A stretch of DNA of 64,000 nt from Lethocerus indicus. Its lineage: Eukaryota > Arthropoda > Insecta > Hemiptera > Belostomatidae. The position numbers and the translations under genes were made by a program. Under the pieces are notes generated by a model. That model searched no databases and had not been told where the DNA came from. It saw nothing but the letters and a program-made list of their open reading frames with translations. The DNA is taken from the NCBI GenBank assembly GCA_019843655.1, contig JACDQD010000007.1:28052816-28116815 (forward strand), in the 5' to 3' direction. Below, piece by piece: positions 11,738 through 22,986 of this stretch (position 1 is its first letter; every line of letters begins with the position of its first letter).

Positions 11738-11972
11738 TACCGTAGATTTCGTGCGTTTCTGTCTCCTCCCTCGCCGGTTTGGTCTTCTGCCGGACCGGTT
11801 TCGGCCGCTCGCCATCTTCAGTAGCGCGTTGTTAGTCACTTTGGATGTTTTCTGCGCATCCTCACAGGCACTGTCACTGGACTAACGCCGCTACTGAAGG
11901 GATGGCGAGCAGCCACGAAATCTACTGTATTCCAAACCGCTCGCAGAGCACAGAACAGGTGTTCTAAACTGT
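11738..11972 (+). repeat. HPR hairpin element, third unit of the array
   Basis: Minus core is at 11793-11826. The right-arm core at about 11888-11918 is broken (deletion after GCAGCC joins directly to ACGAAATCTAC). The tail follows, ending AGGTGTTCTAAACTG. Confidence 0.85.
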
Positions 11973-12387
11973 AGATTTTCAACAGGTAATTGTTGCGGAG
12001 ACAGCGCCATCCGTCTGGTCTAGTTGAGAGGAAATTGACTCGGAGGAGGTTTGCCCGCCGCCACTTCCGCTTTTCCGAAGGGAGAAATACCGCCAACATC
12101 TGTTGTTCCGTCAATTTTCTTTGTTTGCCAACCCCTGGCCTCAGGGTTGCAGTTTCTGTGGAAAACAGATAGGAACAACGTTTAACACCTCAACAGTGCA
12201 GTCGAGACATCAGTTGCGTCTAACGCAAGGCCCAACGAAAGCTTCCAGAAGATACGTGCCCGCTGATTAAGTTTCGAACTTTAAATTTGACTTAAAAAAA
12301 AACACAGTAAAAAAACGAGAAAATCAGTTTATCAGAAATGTTGTGCTACTGAGCACTTATGCGATAAGTTGTATGTCTAATTTAAAA

Positions 12388-12737
12388 TTAACCCATTAAG
12401 TACCGTAGGCCCCGAACGGGGATCAGTTAATTTTTTCTGATATGACATATGTGTTTACGGGAAGTTTTTTTTTTCATTACTTTCAGTAATTTCACATTAA
12501 AAATTTTACATCATTGTAAAATACTTGTAATTATTATTATTATTCAAAATAAAAGATGATTGGTCTCATGTGTCGGTTCAACTCTGTAGTTCCCAAATCC
12601 CCAAATGGGACTTGATTTAAAACACAAACTATTTGAAAAACTAGTTTTTAAAAACATATTTGGAGTTACTATTTGATTTTATGCACACATTTTATGCAAA
12701 ATTTTCAGAAAAAAATATTTGGTACTTAATGGGTTAA
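12388..12737. mobile_element. piggyBac-like MITE with TTAA target and 13-bp TIRs
   Basis: CCCATTAAGTACC (12392-12404) and its exact reverse complement GGTACTTAATGGG (12721-12733) are flanked on both sides by TTAA (12388-12391, 12734-12737). A TTAA target and a 13-bp terminal repeat beginning CCC are hallmarks of the piggyBac superfamily. The 316 bp between the TIRs codes for nothing, so the copy is non-autonomous. A CCCCGAACGGGG palindrome lies just inside the left end. Confidence 0.85.
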
Positions 12738-12753
12738 TATTGGATCTATCATT

Positions 12754-12756
<3 letters not shown>

Positions 12757-12797
<41 letters not shown>
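12757..12797. repeat. (TA)n microsatellite
   Basis: About 20 TA units lie 20 bp beyond the piggyBac-like element. Confidence 0.95.
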
Positions 12798-12803
<6 letters not shown>

Positions 12804-13411
12804 CGTCTAATTTTAAATCGGTCTTCTCGCCATATTTCAGTACAGTTCAGTCGGTAGTTTATCGAGGCTCCTTACTCCAGTCTATATTAATACAGTTCGT
12901 GCCCTTTTATTTCATCCATTCCTGTAAACCCGTCTATTCCTCGTCCATTTACTTCCTCTACGGTGTAGAGCAGAAATGTGCTTCGAAAATATAATGAATA
13001 CCGGTCTATAGCCGGGGTCAGATTCCGGCCCCCCTCGCGATGGACAAATATTTTAAGCTTTTATAAACTCTGCCTCACACTTTATTTTTAATTGACGATT
13101 CTAGTGAATTTTCAAGACAAAACAAGAATATAGGGCCCCCCGAATAATGTACTATTCTTTCTAATTTGGACTTGGGTGTTGTCGGTTTGGCCCGTTCAGA
13201 CGGTTGAACTGTACCGGTCTATTATTCGACTTTATTCAAGGGATGGAGACCATCATTTTCAATTTGAGCGTGTAAATAATGGGCGGCCGGCTTTACGGCT
13301 CTAATACCGGATCAGTGTTCCGCGTCCCGCTGTTGTTGTTCCCGGATGGGTCCCGAGGGACGCCTCAGAACTCAGTTTTGAGCTATCCCGCCGGTAATAA
13401 ATGACCGGGCA

Positions 13412-13423
13412 AAGAGGGAGAGG

Positions 13424-13454
<31 letters not shown>

Positions 13455-13577
13455 AGGGAGAGAGGGAGAGGGAGAGGGAGAGGGAGAGGGAGAGGGAGAG
13501 GGAGAGGAGAGGGTGAGGGTGAGGGAGAGGGAGAGGGAGAGGGAGAGGGAGAGGGAGAGAGGGAGAGAGAGGGAGAT
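13412..13577 (+). repeat. GAGAGG/GAGGGA simple-repeat array
   Basis: The array is pure purine on this strand, with blocks of (GA)n, (GAGAGG)n and (GAGGGT)n. Open frames across it (Arg/Glu- or Leu/Ser/Pro-only peptides) are artefacts. Confidence 0.95.
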
Positions 13578-13613
13578 ACAATTTGACGCGATAACTATTA
13601 GGACCCCTTCCTC

Positions 13614-13614
<1 letters not shown>

Positions 13615-13661
<47 letters not shown>
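13615..13661. repeat. (TA)n microsatellite
   Basis: About 23 TA units lie between the purine array and an HPR mini-copy. Confidence 0.95.
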
Positions 13662-13662
<1 letters not shown>

Positions 13663-13732
13663 TCTAATAAAATTCAAATTAAAGTAAACAGTAAACAGGC
13701 GTTGGATTGAATTACAGTATTAACAATTCCTT

Positions 13733-13823
13733 TCGTAGATTTCGTGTGTTAGTGCAGGCAGAAACACACGAAATCTACGGTATTCCAACCCCTCGCAGAC
13801 CACAAAACGGGTATTCTAAACAA
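13733..13823 (+). repeat. Minimal HPR: outer arms and tail only
   Basis: GTAGATTTCGTGTG is joined through TTAGTGCAGGCAGA to the reverse arm and the full tail. The flanks share AACAATT (13714 region and 13820 region), a possible worn target duplication. The copy shows that the outer 20 bp plus the tail can exist without cores. Confidence 0.75.
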
Positions 13824-13991
13824 TTACCAAACCTTCCAATATACTGCCCTGGAATCGTAGACTTTTATTGGACCTTTAGTTCGTTCACCCTGTAAGTATA
13901 TTCGCGATAAACAATTCCCGAATTACGTCCATTTATTTATACTCAGCGTCGGGCCAATGTCGGAAGAAAGGAAAGCTTTAAAACATTGGTT

Positions 13992-14044
13992 CCGCGGCCG
14001 AAACCGGTCTGGCGAAAGACCGAACCGGCGAGAGGAGACAGAAT
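13992..14044 (+). repeat. HPR right-arm fragment
   Basis: The fragment GCGGCCGAAACCGGTCTGGC continues through GAAAGACCGAACCGGCGAG and AGGAGACAG. No other part of the element is present. Confidence 0.8.
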
Positions 14045-14464
14045 CGCCGCGAACCAACTTCTTGTAGAAGTTGCTGCATTTTCTCCATTTATGGAAGTTC
14101 CGACACAGATATTAGTAGTTGTGTTGGAGCTGTGAGTTATTATCGTATATCTTTGTGGCCGGAGCGTAGTTAGACCGGGGCCGGTTTTCACGTAACAGGT
14201 GATTGAGCCAGGTGTGTGTGTGTGAGTCATGGGGCCGGTCTGCCCTCACCGGCGAATAGCGGGCCCCGGCCCTGATTTATAGGGCCCTTTTCAGGGCCAC
14301 TAACCGGCCCCTCCCTCCCACTCCCAGTATGACGCTTTAATTTTTTGTTATATACTCTATAACGCCCCTGAACAATGACAACTTGTAAATGATTTATTAG
14401 TTTTCGTCGTTTTGCAAACGAAATTGTCCCGACAACTCAGTTAAAAGAACAAATATTAGTTTAA

Positions 14465-14513
14465 CATACCTGTTTGGCGGTCTGCGAGGGGTTGGAATAC
14501 CGTAGATTTAAGT
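14465..14513 (-). repeat. Solo HPR tail
   Basis: Only the tail (ACATACCTGTTTGGCGGTCT onward) and the first bases of the arm (ACCGTAGATTTA) are present. This is what a copy truncated early on its 5' side would leave. Confidence 0.75.
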
Positions 14514-14708
14514 TTTTATTGTATATTTTCCCGACTATCACAACAATATTGTAAAAAAATCCATGTTTAATGTATTGTAATATTTAAGAATATAAATGTA
14601 GTAAGGCCAATAGGCCGGAATACATGCAGTAATCACAATTTGTTTATACCGTTGTATCGTTATAATATTTGTATTTACAGAAATAAAAATTATTTGTGTC
14701 TTGTATCT

Positions 14709-15081
14709 ACCGTAGATTTCGTGCGTTTCCGTCTCCTCTCTCGCCGGTTTGGTCTTTTGCTAGACCGGTTTCGGCCGCTTGCCATCTTCAGTAGCGCTGC
14801 GTTAGTGTTAAATTTTCGACCGATAATCCGACAAACCAACCGATTAACCAAATCGCTACTAAACCAAATGAGACGAACAACACAATTAAAAAAAACATTA
14901 CAAGATACGTATATATATACACGACAAACACCACACAGTACAAGTGACAGTGACAGTGCAGTGAGGATGCCCAAAAAACATCCAAACTAAGTGACTAACA
15001 CAGCGCTACTGAAGATGGCGAGCGGCCGAAACCGGTCTAGCAGAAGACCAAACCGGCGAGAGAGGAGACGGAAACACGCGA
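14709..15081. repeat. HPR hairpin element with long insert in the centre
   Basis: Left arm core is at 14763-14796 and right arm core at 15004-15037. The centre contains about 130 bp of unrelated AT-rich sequence. The right outer arm is fused directly to the next copy. Confidence 0.85.
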
Positions 15082-15085
15082 AATC

Positions 15086-15335
15086 TTGGTCTTTTGCCGG
15101 ACCGGTTTCGGTTGCTCGCCATCTTCAGTAGCGGTGTTAGTCACTTTGGACACTTTGGATGTTTTCGGGCATCCTCACTGCACTGTCACTGTCCCCGGAC
15201 TAACACCGCTACTGAAGGAGACGGCGGGCAGCCGAAACCGGTCTGGCAAAAGACAAAATCAGAGAGAGGGGAGACAGACAGACACGAAATCTACGGTATT
15301 CCAACCCCTCGCAGACCACAAAACTGGTGTTCTAA
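15086..15335 (+). repeat. HPR hairpin element
   Basis: Minus core is at 15100-15133. The plus core at 15207-15243 carries the same GGA insertion type as the copy at 11582. The right arm and tail end CTGGTGTTCTAAAATAAA. The tail and downstream 130 bp reappear inverted at 43845-44000. Confidence 0.85.
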
Positions 15336-15465
15336 AATAAAATTTTATCCTACAACTGACAGGGATAAAAGATAACATTTTATGTAAATTTATAAGAAAT
15401 ATTCATATTAAAAAATAAATAATACTACTGAATGAAAGTAATCACAGAAATCATATTTAAATCGT
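15336..15465 (+). repeat. Segment duplicated in inverted orientation at 43845-43970
   Basis: ATAAAATTTTATCCTACAAC, CTGACAGGGATAAAAGATAA and GAATGAAAGTAATCACAGAA match the reverse complement of 43845-43970 with scattered differences. Both copies adjoin an HPR tail. Confidence 0.8.
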
Positions 15466-15526
15466 ATTTTAAACTGATTTTTTTTATATTTTGTATTTAT
15501 TGTACAACCAACCCGATGAGGTGTAT

Positions 15527-15577
15527 CGGGGCTAAGGAAGATGGCGTCCAGGATTTGAAGACCTGGAATGAACTTTA
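15527..15577. repeat. Short dispersed repeat shared with 23709-23757
   Basis: CTAAGGAAGATGGCGTCCAG followed by GATTTGAAGACCTGGAATGA and ACWTTAG is nearly identical at both places, about 48 bp. The rest of the flanks differ. Confidence 0.8.
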
Positions 15578-15765
15578 GTTCGTTATAACTCTAGTCGTTA
15601 TAACAATTTAAAGGTTTTTTCAAACAAAAGACCTGATTTTGAAAATAATTTGAACAGATGACACAATATTTGGGCCATATTATAAGATACAGTCATCTCA
15701 TCTTACAGGATATATTGAATTTATTTGTTATCAGTATTAAATAAATACTGTCTTCTTCATTTTCT

Positions 15766-15830
15766 GCTTACTCTCGCCGGTTTTTTCGTCTGTAAGACCG
15801 GTTTCGGTTGCTCGCCGTCTTCAGTAGGGT
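15766..15830 (-). repeat. HPR left-arm fragment
   Basis: CTCTCGCCGG box and minus core (15796-15827) are present. Outer end, second arm and tail are missing. Confidence 0.7.
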
Positions 15831-16716
15831 TCCGTCAGGAAATTATAACGAGTCAACGTATTTATACCTAATTAGAACCCGGTTCAATTTCTACTGTTGT
15901 TTTTGACGACTCTGAATGTCCGTTTTATTCCTCGATTGGCCGGAAATCGATCACATAAATTGTGCAGGCGATAATTGAATAAATTATGGTAACAAATAAA
16001 TTACGAACAAGGAGGAATACACAGAGAGGAGAACTCTAATATAATCTTATTTTATTGTATTATACAGTCCAGAAAATGTATAAAAATATAAGCCATAAAT
16101 TCTGGACCAATGGGAGAGATCCCGGTCGTGGCGAAAGGGAAAAGGGAAAGCCGTTAGTTGGCCGACAACCTTTTTCACGGAACGACGGGCGGGAATAAAT
16201 AAAAAGAAAAAAAAACCCCGGAGGGAGGGAATGGGGGGGGGTGAGGAGGGACGCATTCAATTTGTCGCCGGTACGGGGGTTGGTGGCCACGCAAAGGGCC
16301 GAAAATCGCGAGGTTTCGACCGATATTTGCCGGACAGATTGCGGCCCGCATTACTCACTTATCCCCGTTCATATTTCTTTTCCTCAGCGTCCTCAGTAGA
16401 ACTCCGACCAACGGTTGGGGGAGAATTATGAAAATTCGCGGAAGAAAATCCTTCCCGGAATCGTTTCCATCGTGGGCGTATCCCGCATTCCCTGTTCACT
16501 GTCCTCCCACATGACCGATTAGTCGGGCGAATGACGTCATATGTAAATGAGGCAACGCCGATTGAGTCAATACATATGTATACTAATTGCATTCCCCCAT
16601 TAATATATCCAGGTATTTACACGTATCGATGAATATCAATATATACTGATTTTTCGCCGTAAATTTCATTACAGATCTTCTGGTGCCCATATACTACTGA
16701 ACATGGACCACGTACA

Positions 16717-17147
16717 CGAGTCATGTTGAAAAAGTATCGCGAATTTTAGATTTCCGCTAAATAAGTATATTCAATCTACGGTTTTTTGTAGCCTCGTGTC
16801 TGTACACACCTATCTCAGTTATGCCACAATTTCAGCCGTAGTGAAAGTTCGGTTAATCTTTTAAAGCCGCTTTTCTCGCAGGTTTTTTTCGGTTCGTCTT
16901 CGATTTTTAACCGTTTCCGAAAATGGATCGGGGAATCTGCGTCAAATTTTGCGTGAAAAACAGAATTAAGTGCGCGGAAGCGTATCGAATGTCGGCTGTG
17001 GCGTACCGAGAAGATGTAAACGACGAAGGGCGTGCCCGGGACGCTCGAGAACGTCGAAAACGGACGAAAAAAATTGAAGAAGTAAATTAGTAGTAGCCAA
17101 TCGTCGAATCACCGTTAGACAAGTTGCTGAGAACATGTCGATTGGCC
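16717..17147 (+). pseudogene. Mariner 5' part with transposase N-terminal relic
   Basis: TGTTGAAAAAGTATCGCGAA near 16724 resembles a mariner 5' region. An ATG at 16923 opens a 55-codon frame starting MDRGICVKFCVKNRIKCAEA, similar to the N-terminal DNA-binding domain of mariner transposases. A deletion joins AYRE to DVNDEGRARDARERRKRTKK, and a TAG stop follows at about 17088. In the next frame VVANRRITVRQVAENMSIG continues the second helix-turn-helix. An HPR fragment then interrupts the gene, and the catalytic half is absent. Confidence 0.8.
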
Positions 17148-17185
17148 AGACCGGGGTTTCGGCTGTTCGCCATCTTCAGTAGCCT
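17148..17185 (-). repeat. HPR core fragment at the break in the mariner relic
   Basis: A minus-strand core with GGGG in place of GG at the ACCGGT palindrome follows the mariner coding relic directly. Confidence 0.65.
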
Positions 17186-17367
17186 GTTGGGCGATTGGCT
17201 CGTGAATTAGCCTGCAATAGGTCAGCATTTCCGATAATACGGGAACAAACAAGTCTTAATATCCAAGAGGATCCTCCCTTCTGTCGGACCCTGATGAAGC
17301 TGCCGCCGTAACAGAGGCCTGAGAAGGAAAGGGCGTTAATTCGGGTAATTTCCAAATACAAGAAAAT

Positions 17368-17618
17368 TCCGTAGGTCCGCGGTGTTTCTGCCGCCTCTCG
17401 CTGGTTTGGTCTTTTGCTAGACTCGGTTTCGGCCGCTCGCCATCTTCAGTAGCGGTGTTGGTCGCTGCGGCACTTTGGATGTTTTTTCGGCCTCACTGCA
17501 CTGTCACTTGTACAAAGTGACTAACAGGCCGCAACTGAAGATGGCGAGCAGGCCGAAACCGGGTCTGGCGAAAGACCGAACCGGCGAGAGGAGACGGAAA
17601 CAGGTATTCTAAACTGTT
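17368..17618 (+). repeat. HPR hairpin element
   Basis: Minus core is at 17419-17454, plus core at 17529-17566. The plus core has a six-base helix-II loop (GAGCAG) with GGC/GCC kept. The right outer arm is deleted so that GGAGACGGAAA joins the tail end ACAGGTATTCTAAACTG. Confidence 0.85.
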
Positions 17619-17750
17619 AAGGTTTTTTTTTCAGTAAAAGATTAGGAGGAGGCGGACAAAAGATAGGTCTTTTTACGGAAATAAGACGGTTTAACACTCG
17701 GTAAACGGGGAATTTAGGGTACTCGATGGGCGATATCGAAGAGGGGCGGT

Positions 17751-17752
17751 AC

Positions 17753-17791
<39 letters not shown>

Positions 17792-17792
17792 G

Positions 17793-17836
<44 letters not shown>
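17751..17836. repeat. (GA)n-(CT)n foldback
   Basis: CTAGAGAG... runs as (GA)n to 17788. The six-base spacer ATAAGC is followed by (CT)n to ...CTCTAG at 17836. The two arms are exact reverse complements of about 38 bp including the CTAG ends, so this could extrude as a cruciform. Confidence 0.95.
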
Positions 17837-17838
17837 GG

Positions 17839-18486
17839 CCCGTTGAATTATTCATGAGGCCCTCGCTCGGCGAAGGGGAGGAGCCGCGGCCCTAATTAAA
17901 CCCGGCAACGGCCCTTGCCAGGGCCACCGATCGCCCCCACAATAACAAGAAGAAGGCCACCCCCCGTAGAGATTTACTCTACCAGAACATTTTCCCTCAG
18001 TGTTGTTCCAACTATCGGGGCCCCAATTCCGATTTCTTCCGACGGTACAGCGGCGACAAAACATATATTTCCTACCATCGATCCCTCCAGACCTCACCGA
18101 GAAGCCCACCAATATTCCTCAGGGATGCTGTTCTGGAAACACAGTAAAAAAAAAAAACCGATATCTCAGAACCGGAGAGTGTCGGTTCGTCGCAAGGCAA
18201 GTCGTGGTTATCTCGCTGTCAATTTAATCTGAATTGTTATCGTTAAAATATAGAAATTAAATAATAAAATTCGTTTTAGAAACCGTGCTTTCATGTCGGG
18301 CCCGCAATCTTGGCTTTGAGGGGGGGGGCGGTGTGGGGGCTGAAAGCAGAGCTCGCTCAGACAGACCCTTTATAAATATTTAAACGGCGCCAATTTCCTC
18401 CGATTTCCATTCCTGAGGTTTTTCTTTATTTTCCTTTCCCCCGCCGCGCTTTCCTTTCGCCGTTTGCTCTCTCCGACGCCGCGGGA

Positions 18487-18518
<32 letters not shown>

Positions 18519-19119
18519 AGTGAGGGGGCGAACAACGGGAACGGGACGAATTGGGGATTAATATCGGGACGTTAGGGAAACAAACAATTTTTTTTGGCTT
18601 TTCGCCCGAGGGATAAATGCAATAAAACCGTTGTCAGGAATTTCGGCATTTTTGCCCACACCTCGTTGTACCGTCGGATTCGTTGTCCACCTTCCACATA
18701 CGGGAATTTCAATATACAGACCGGTTAATGGATTCTTGAAATATACACGAATAGATTCGAGACCGCGAACGAGCGAACCGCGCAATATAAGCGATGGAAA
18801 TAATTATGATGAACCGTGAAAAATATTTACCCGTCTAAAAATGTTTTCTTTTCACCTTTCAATTCCATTTTAAGTTTAAGTTTGGCGGCGATAATGGATG
18901 GGTGAAAGAAGAGATGGGACTGAAAAAGCGAATTTGGATTAGGAGAAAGGCTGGAATGGAACTTGAGGAACTTCATCGTCAACTGACGCTATGTTGAGGT
19001 CATTGTGAATTGTATGGTTAGAGGATGGTACGAAGGACTTGAGATTTAGATTTTACACTTGGTTTACGAAAACTCGTTTTTTAATTTTTATTTTAAGTTT
19101 CGACTAAAATTTTTGAAAT
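17839..19119. other. Non-coding stretch, no gene seen
   Basis: A GC-rich part (17850-18130) has open frames on both strands without a recognisable domain. A (GA)n run lies at 18488-18513. Confidence 0.4.
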
Positions 19120-19121
19120 TA

Positions 19122-19336
19122 TTAGGTGTACCCAAAAGTAATCAACAATTCGATAAGATGTATTTCGGTCTTGAGGAATTCTTCAAGAGGGGAATCGAAA
19201 ATTTGCCGGAAAAGTGGCGGCGGAGAGTTGTCGATAATATCGGTGAATATATAGTAGATTAATAATTAAAGTTTCTTTTTAGCAAAATAAAATGAAATCC
19301 AAAGTCAAACTGTTGATTACTTTTGGGTACCCCTAA
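19122..19336 (+). mobile_element. Mariner-type MITE (family A) keeping transposase C-terminus
   Basis: TTAGGTGTACCCAAAAGTAA on the left and the reverse of TTACTTTTGGGTACCCCTAA on the right are flanked by TA. The same C-terminal transposase remnant as at 5620 is present (YFGLEEFFKRGIENLPEKW), ending NIGEYIVD and a stop. This is the best-kept of the three copies. Confidence 0.88.
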
Positions 19337-19469
19337 TAGATTTGAAATAATTTTCGGACGAAGAATCCACCCTTCTAGGGTACTTTTCCTTACAAAATAG
19401 TGAGGAAATCAAGCGTCCATTTCCTCTTGAGGCGGCGCTGTGGACAGATTATTCAGTATATTTGTTTAA

Positions 19470-19745
19470 AATACCTGTTTCGTGGTTGGAATACCGTAGA
19501 TTCCGTGTGTACCGTACCGGTTTCGGCCGCTCGCCATCCTCAGTAGCGCGGTGTTAGTCACTTTGGACGTTTTTAGTACAGTACAAGTGACAGTGACACA
19601 GTGCAGTGGGGATGCCCAGAAAAACATCCAAAGTGCCAAAGTGACCGCGCTACTGAAGACGGCGAGCAGCCGAAACCGGTCGAGCAAACGACGAAACCAG
19701 CGAGAGGAGACAGAAACACACGAAATCTACAATATATTATTCCAA
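19470..19745 (-). repeat. HPR hairpin element
   Basis: The left tail is shortened (AAATACCTGTTTCGTGG joined to TTGGAATACC). Cores are at 19514-19548 (minus) and 19647-19681 (plus). The right outer arm reads CGAAATCTACAATAT. Confidence 0.82.
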
Positions 19746-20376
19746 AACAGTTTCGGAAAATACGCAATATTCACTTGGTCAGAAACCAAAGTGTCGTCCA
19801 GATAGACCGGTCTCCCGGCGACCGCGAAACCGGTCTCGCTTGAAACTTTTATTTCTGAACTTCAAGGAAAAGCCTCGGTGGAGTAGCACTGTAGCTTTCC
19901 CTCGGCCACAAATATCGACGAATGGACCCTTTCGCTGTGAGAAGCAAAGGGAATATCGGGCATAACGGAGACTTTCCCCTCCGACGTTTTTTCAGCGATT
20001 GAAGCTGGGCCCGAAAGCTCGCAAGTTCGAAAGTTCCCTCCGTTTCGGCGGCGGAAACTCCACTAAATTTCAGTTAAGCGCCAGGAAAAGGGGGACTTAC
20101 TCGAGCTTACTCGCCGGGTCTCATCCCTCATTTTCCCGACTTTTATCCCCCTCCGCTGCTATCTTTTACGCTCCTGTTTTCCCTTTATGGTCGGAAAAGC
20201 GACGTGATTTCGCGAGTTATGTCCCACACTCTCCCTCGTATCTCATTAATCCTCTGTGTATTTCCAAAGATATTGTCTGCAATACAATAAATTAGATGGT
20301 AGAGAAATCGATTATTCCAGTGCCTTGGAAATATTTGTTTTCAGTTCGTCGTTCCACCAAAATATATATTTTGTTA

Positions 20377-20546
20377 TGCATTAGTGACGATAGCAAGTGT
20401 CACTGACAGTACAAGTGACAGTGACAGTGCAGTGAGGATGCCCCTGAAAAACGTCCAAAGTGCCAAAAGTGACTAACACCGCGCTACTGAAGATGGCGAG
20501 CGGCCGAAGCCGACAAGAGGTGATAGAAACACGAAATCGACGTTTA
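20377..20546 (+). repeat. HPR right half
   Basis: Centre words (ACAGTACAAGTGACAGTGAC, AGTGCAGTGAGGATGCC) are followed by a plus core that breaks after GCGGCCGAAG (20480-20512) and a short outer arm. No tail. Confidence 0.75.
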
Positions 20547-20639
20547 TGAAATTTCTCGACGCGGTCGCGAGATATCCGAAAACGTTTCGGGGTTCATTTT
20601 CCCAAATTAAAAATTTAAAAAAAACTTTATTCTTCTACG

Positions 20640-20900
20640 AATAATAAATAGTCAGTTCGCATTTTGCCGAAACCCATTTTCAGTCCTTATTTTTCTTATG
20701 GAAACTGCTTTTCGGACCTAAAGTTTCCAGTTTCTGAAGGGAGATTTTACGGTCTAGGACCGCTTTCTAGTCATTATCGCGGTTAAAATACCCATTTTAG
20801 ACCTAATCATTTTATTTTAGGCCCGAATTTCCGTTTAAATCCGCTTTTTAGGCCCGACTTCGGGGCCGAAACCGTTTTTTATACCTAATTTATACTAGAT
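20640..20900. repeat. Degenerate tandem repeat related to 1461-1832
   Basis: Loosely spaced words such as TTTTAGGCCCGAATTTCCG, CGCTTTTTAGGCCCGA and CCGTTTTTTATACC recur about every 35-40 bp. Strongly diverged. Confidence 0.55.
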
Positions 20901-21639
20901 AGTAAATCGGAAACGCTAAACAAACGATTCCGTCCCACCGGCCTTCTTACGGCATTCGTGTAAAAAAGTGTTCAGGGATATCTGTATTTGGTACAATTTC
21001 AATACTGTAACCGGGTGTATATTTACAGGGTAAAGAGCCGAGGACTCAAGTTGCACTCTCTTATCTACCCTTTGTCTGGTGTTCGGATTTCTCCTTCAGG
21101 CGGCGATTCCGCGTATCCGGACGAGATTTCCGGATGAGTTCGTGGGGGTGAACGGAGTCGGGGGTTGAAAAAGGTGGAAAGAAAAACAGTGGGTAGAGGG
21201 GCTAGGACTAAATCGATAAACGGGGCGTGAATCATCGGTTGGCCCTCCTTTACAACCCCCTACAGCTTCCTATTTCCGGCACCTCTTCAACTACTTCAAA
21301 TTTGACCTCCTAATAGGCACAGATCATCTCACAGATAGAAATCACCTGTTTAGCACCTGATTTTCAATGAGAAGCAAATGTACACACAAACATTATGAAG
21401 CATAGAATCGTATTTTTTAAATTAAAACAGTATGGATATTTTATGGAATACATGATACATGATTTTATGAAAAGTCGAATTGCTTTACTATAACGTAATA
21501 TATATTTTACGTCATTTTTAATTAAGTCATAGACCAGTTTTTACCTTCACAAATGGCCCTGTTTAACGCCACAGTTTGCTTTCTATTCCTGTCCTCCGTT
21601 CGAAAAATATTCATTGAATTCGTTCAGTGATACCAATTC

Positions 21640-21845
21640 CTTTCCCAGCGCTGGGTCATAGTGCTCAGCTATAGACCAGTGCTAGCTTCTAGTGCTGGGC
21701 AGTGTTACCAACACTGTTGGGCAATATTGCAACCCCCACAACTCTAGGCCGCAGTTCTAGGCCCTAGTGCTGGGCCCCAGTGCCAGAGTCTGGTTCCAGG
21801 ACGTACTGAGCCCTAGTGCTAGGCTATAGTACAAGTGCCCTTGTA
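21640..21845. repeat. Degenerate short repeat around CTAGTGCTGGGC
   Basis: Variants of CTAGTGCTGGGC or AGTGCTRGGC appear at least nine times in about 200 bp without a fixed period. Confidence 0.6.
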
Positions 21846-21987
21846 GCCCAGGGTGTGTGATCGCTAAGCGATTCGACAAATAGTCGGCCGGTGAACCCTC
21901 CAGCAATATCACTTAGGGCCCATTCACGCGGTACCCCTTAAGTCCCCTATAGCCCTTTTCTGAGCACAGAATTCACCCTCTCTCTTT

Positions 21988-21989
<2 letters not shown>

Positions 21990-22040
<51 letters not shown>
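21990..22040. repeat. (TA)n microsatellite
   Basis: About 25 TA units follow a TC-rich lead-in. Confidence 0.95.
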
Positions 22041-22043
<3 letters not shown>

Positions 22044-22986
22044 CATGCGTGTAGTACAATTTACAATAATATAAACTTAGCCGGATAAAGTGTTAACGCC
22101 GGTGTACGGACTTTCGTTTCACGGGGACGTTTATTTGCCGTATCAAATTTATAGACAAATATTTAAAGATTATTGCATAGAATTCCAATAAATTGCGCCA
22201 TTTCAGTCGATAACCTTCGGCCAAGGGTCAAAACTGGACGGATCGATGTTACGAGCGCGAATATTCGTATATAAAAGAGTATAAAAATTAGAAGAGTCAC
22301 GTATGGGGAAAATTCAAAATTATCAGCCGAGTTTGTGCAAATAATATTGTGAAGAAACAAGTCTTAATACCTAGAGGATTAACGGTAATTCACCACCACC
22401 TATATATGAACTCCAATTTTCGTCGGAAGCGGACAACACCCCAGAAGGAAAAAAATATAAAGCCCTTCCGATGGACCTTCCGCTGAAGGTGATTTCCAGA
22501 CGCAAGAAAAATCCTGGAATAACCGGGGTTAAATCACCCCCCCCCCTCAATATTTTTCCACGATATCGCGCGATCTTACCGGAAGCCGATAATTCGTGTT
22601 CGGCGTATCGCGTGAACTGTGGCGCGTTCATCTGAACTAGAACACTGTTCAATTTAGTCGTTTCGCGCTGTTCGAAACGTCATACTGAAATATGCCCCAG
22701 TTGGTCTAATTGGGAGCGAGAAATTGGGGGGGGGGGAGGCGAGAGGCACCATTAACGCTCCCGGGTGTTAAGCCAAAATCGATAACTACCCCATGTTAAT
22801 TAACAGCCAAATCACTAATTTGATTTATTGCCTAGTGCTGAAATACGAGGTTTTGACGGGGGGGTGTCGGTTAAATATGGGGTAAGTATTCCGATTTTAT
22901 CTTGTATTCAGTCTACTTCGGAAACAGTAGCTCTGTTATTCATTTTCAAATTTTGTAAGGGATGAAAAGCCCAAAAATGTTTATAA

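Noticed and set aside
13372..13586. Leu/Pro/Ser and Arg/Glu open frames
   Set aside because: They lie entirely in the GAGAGG array.
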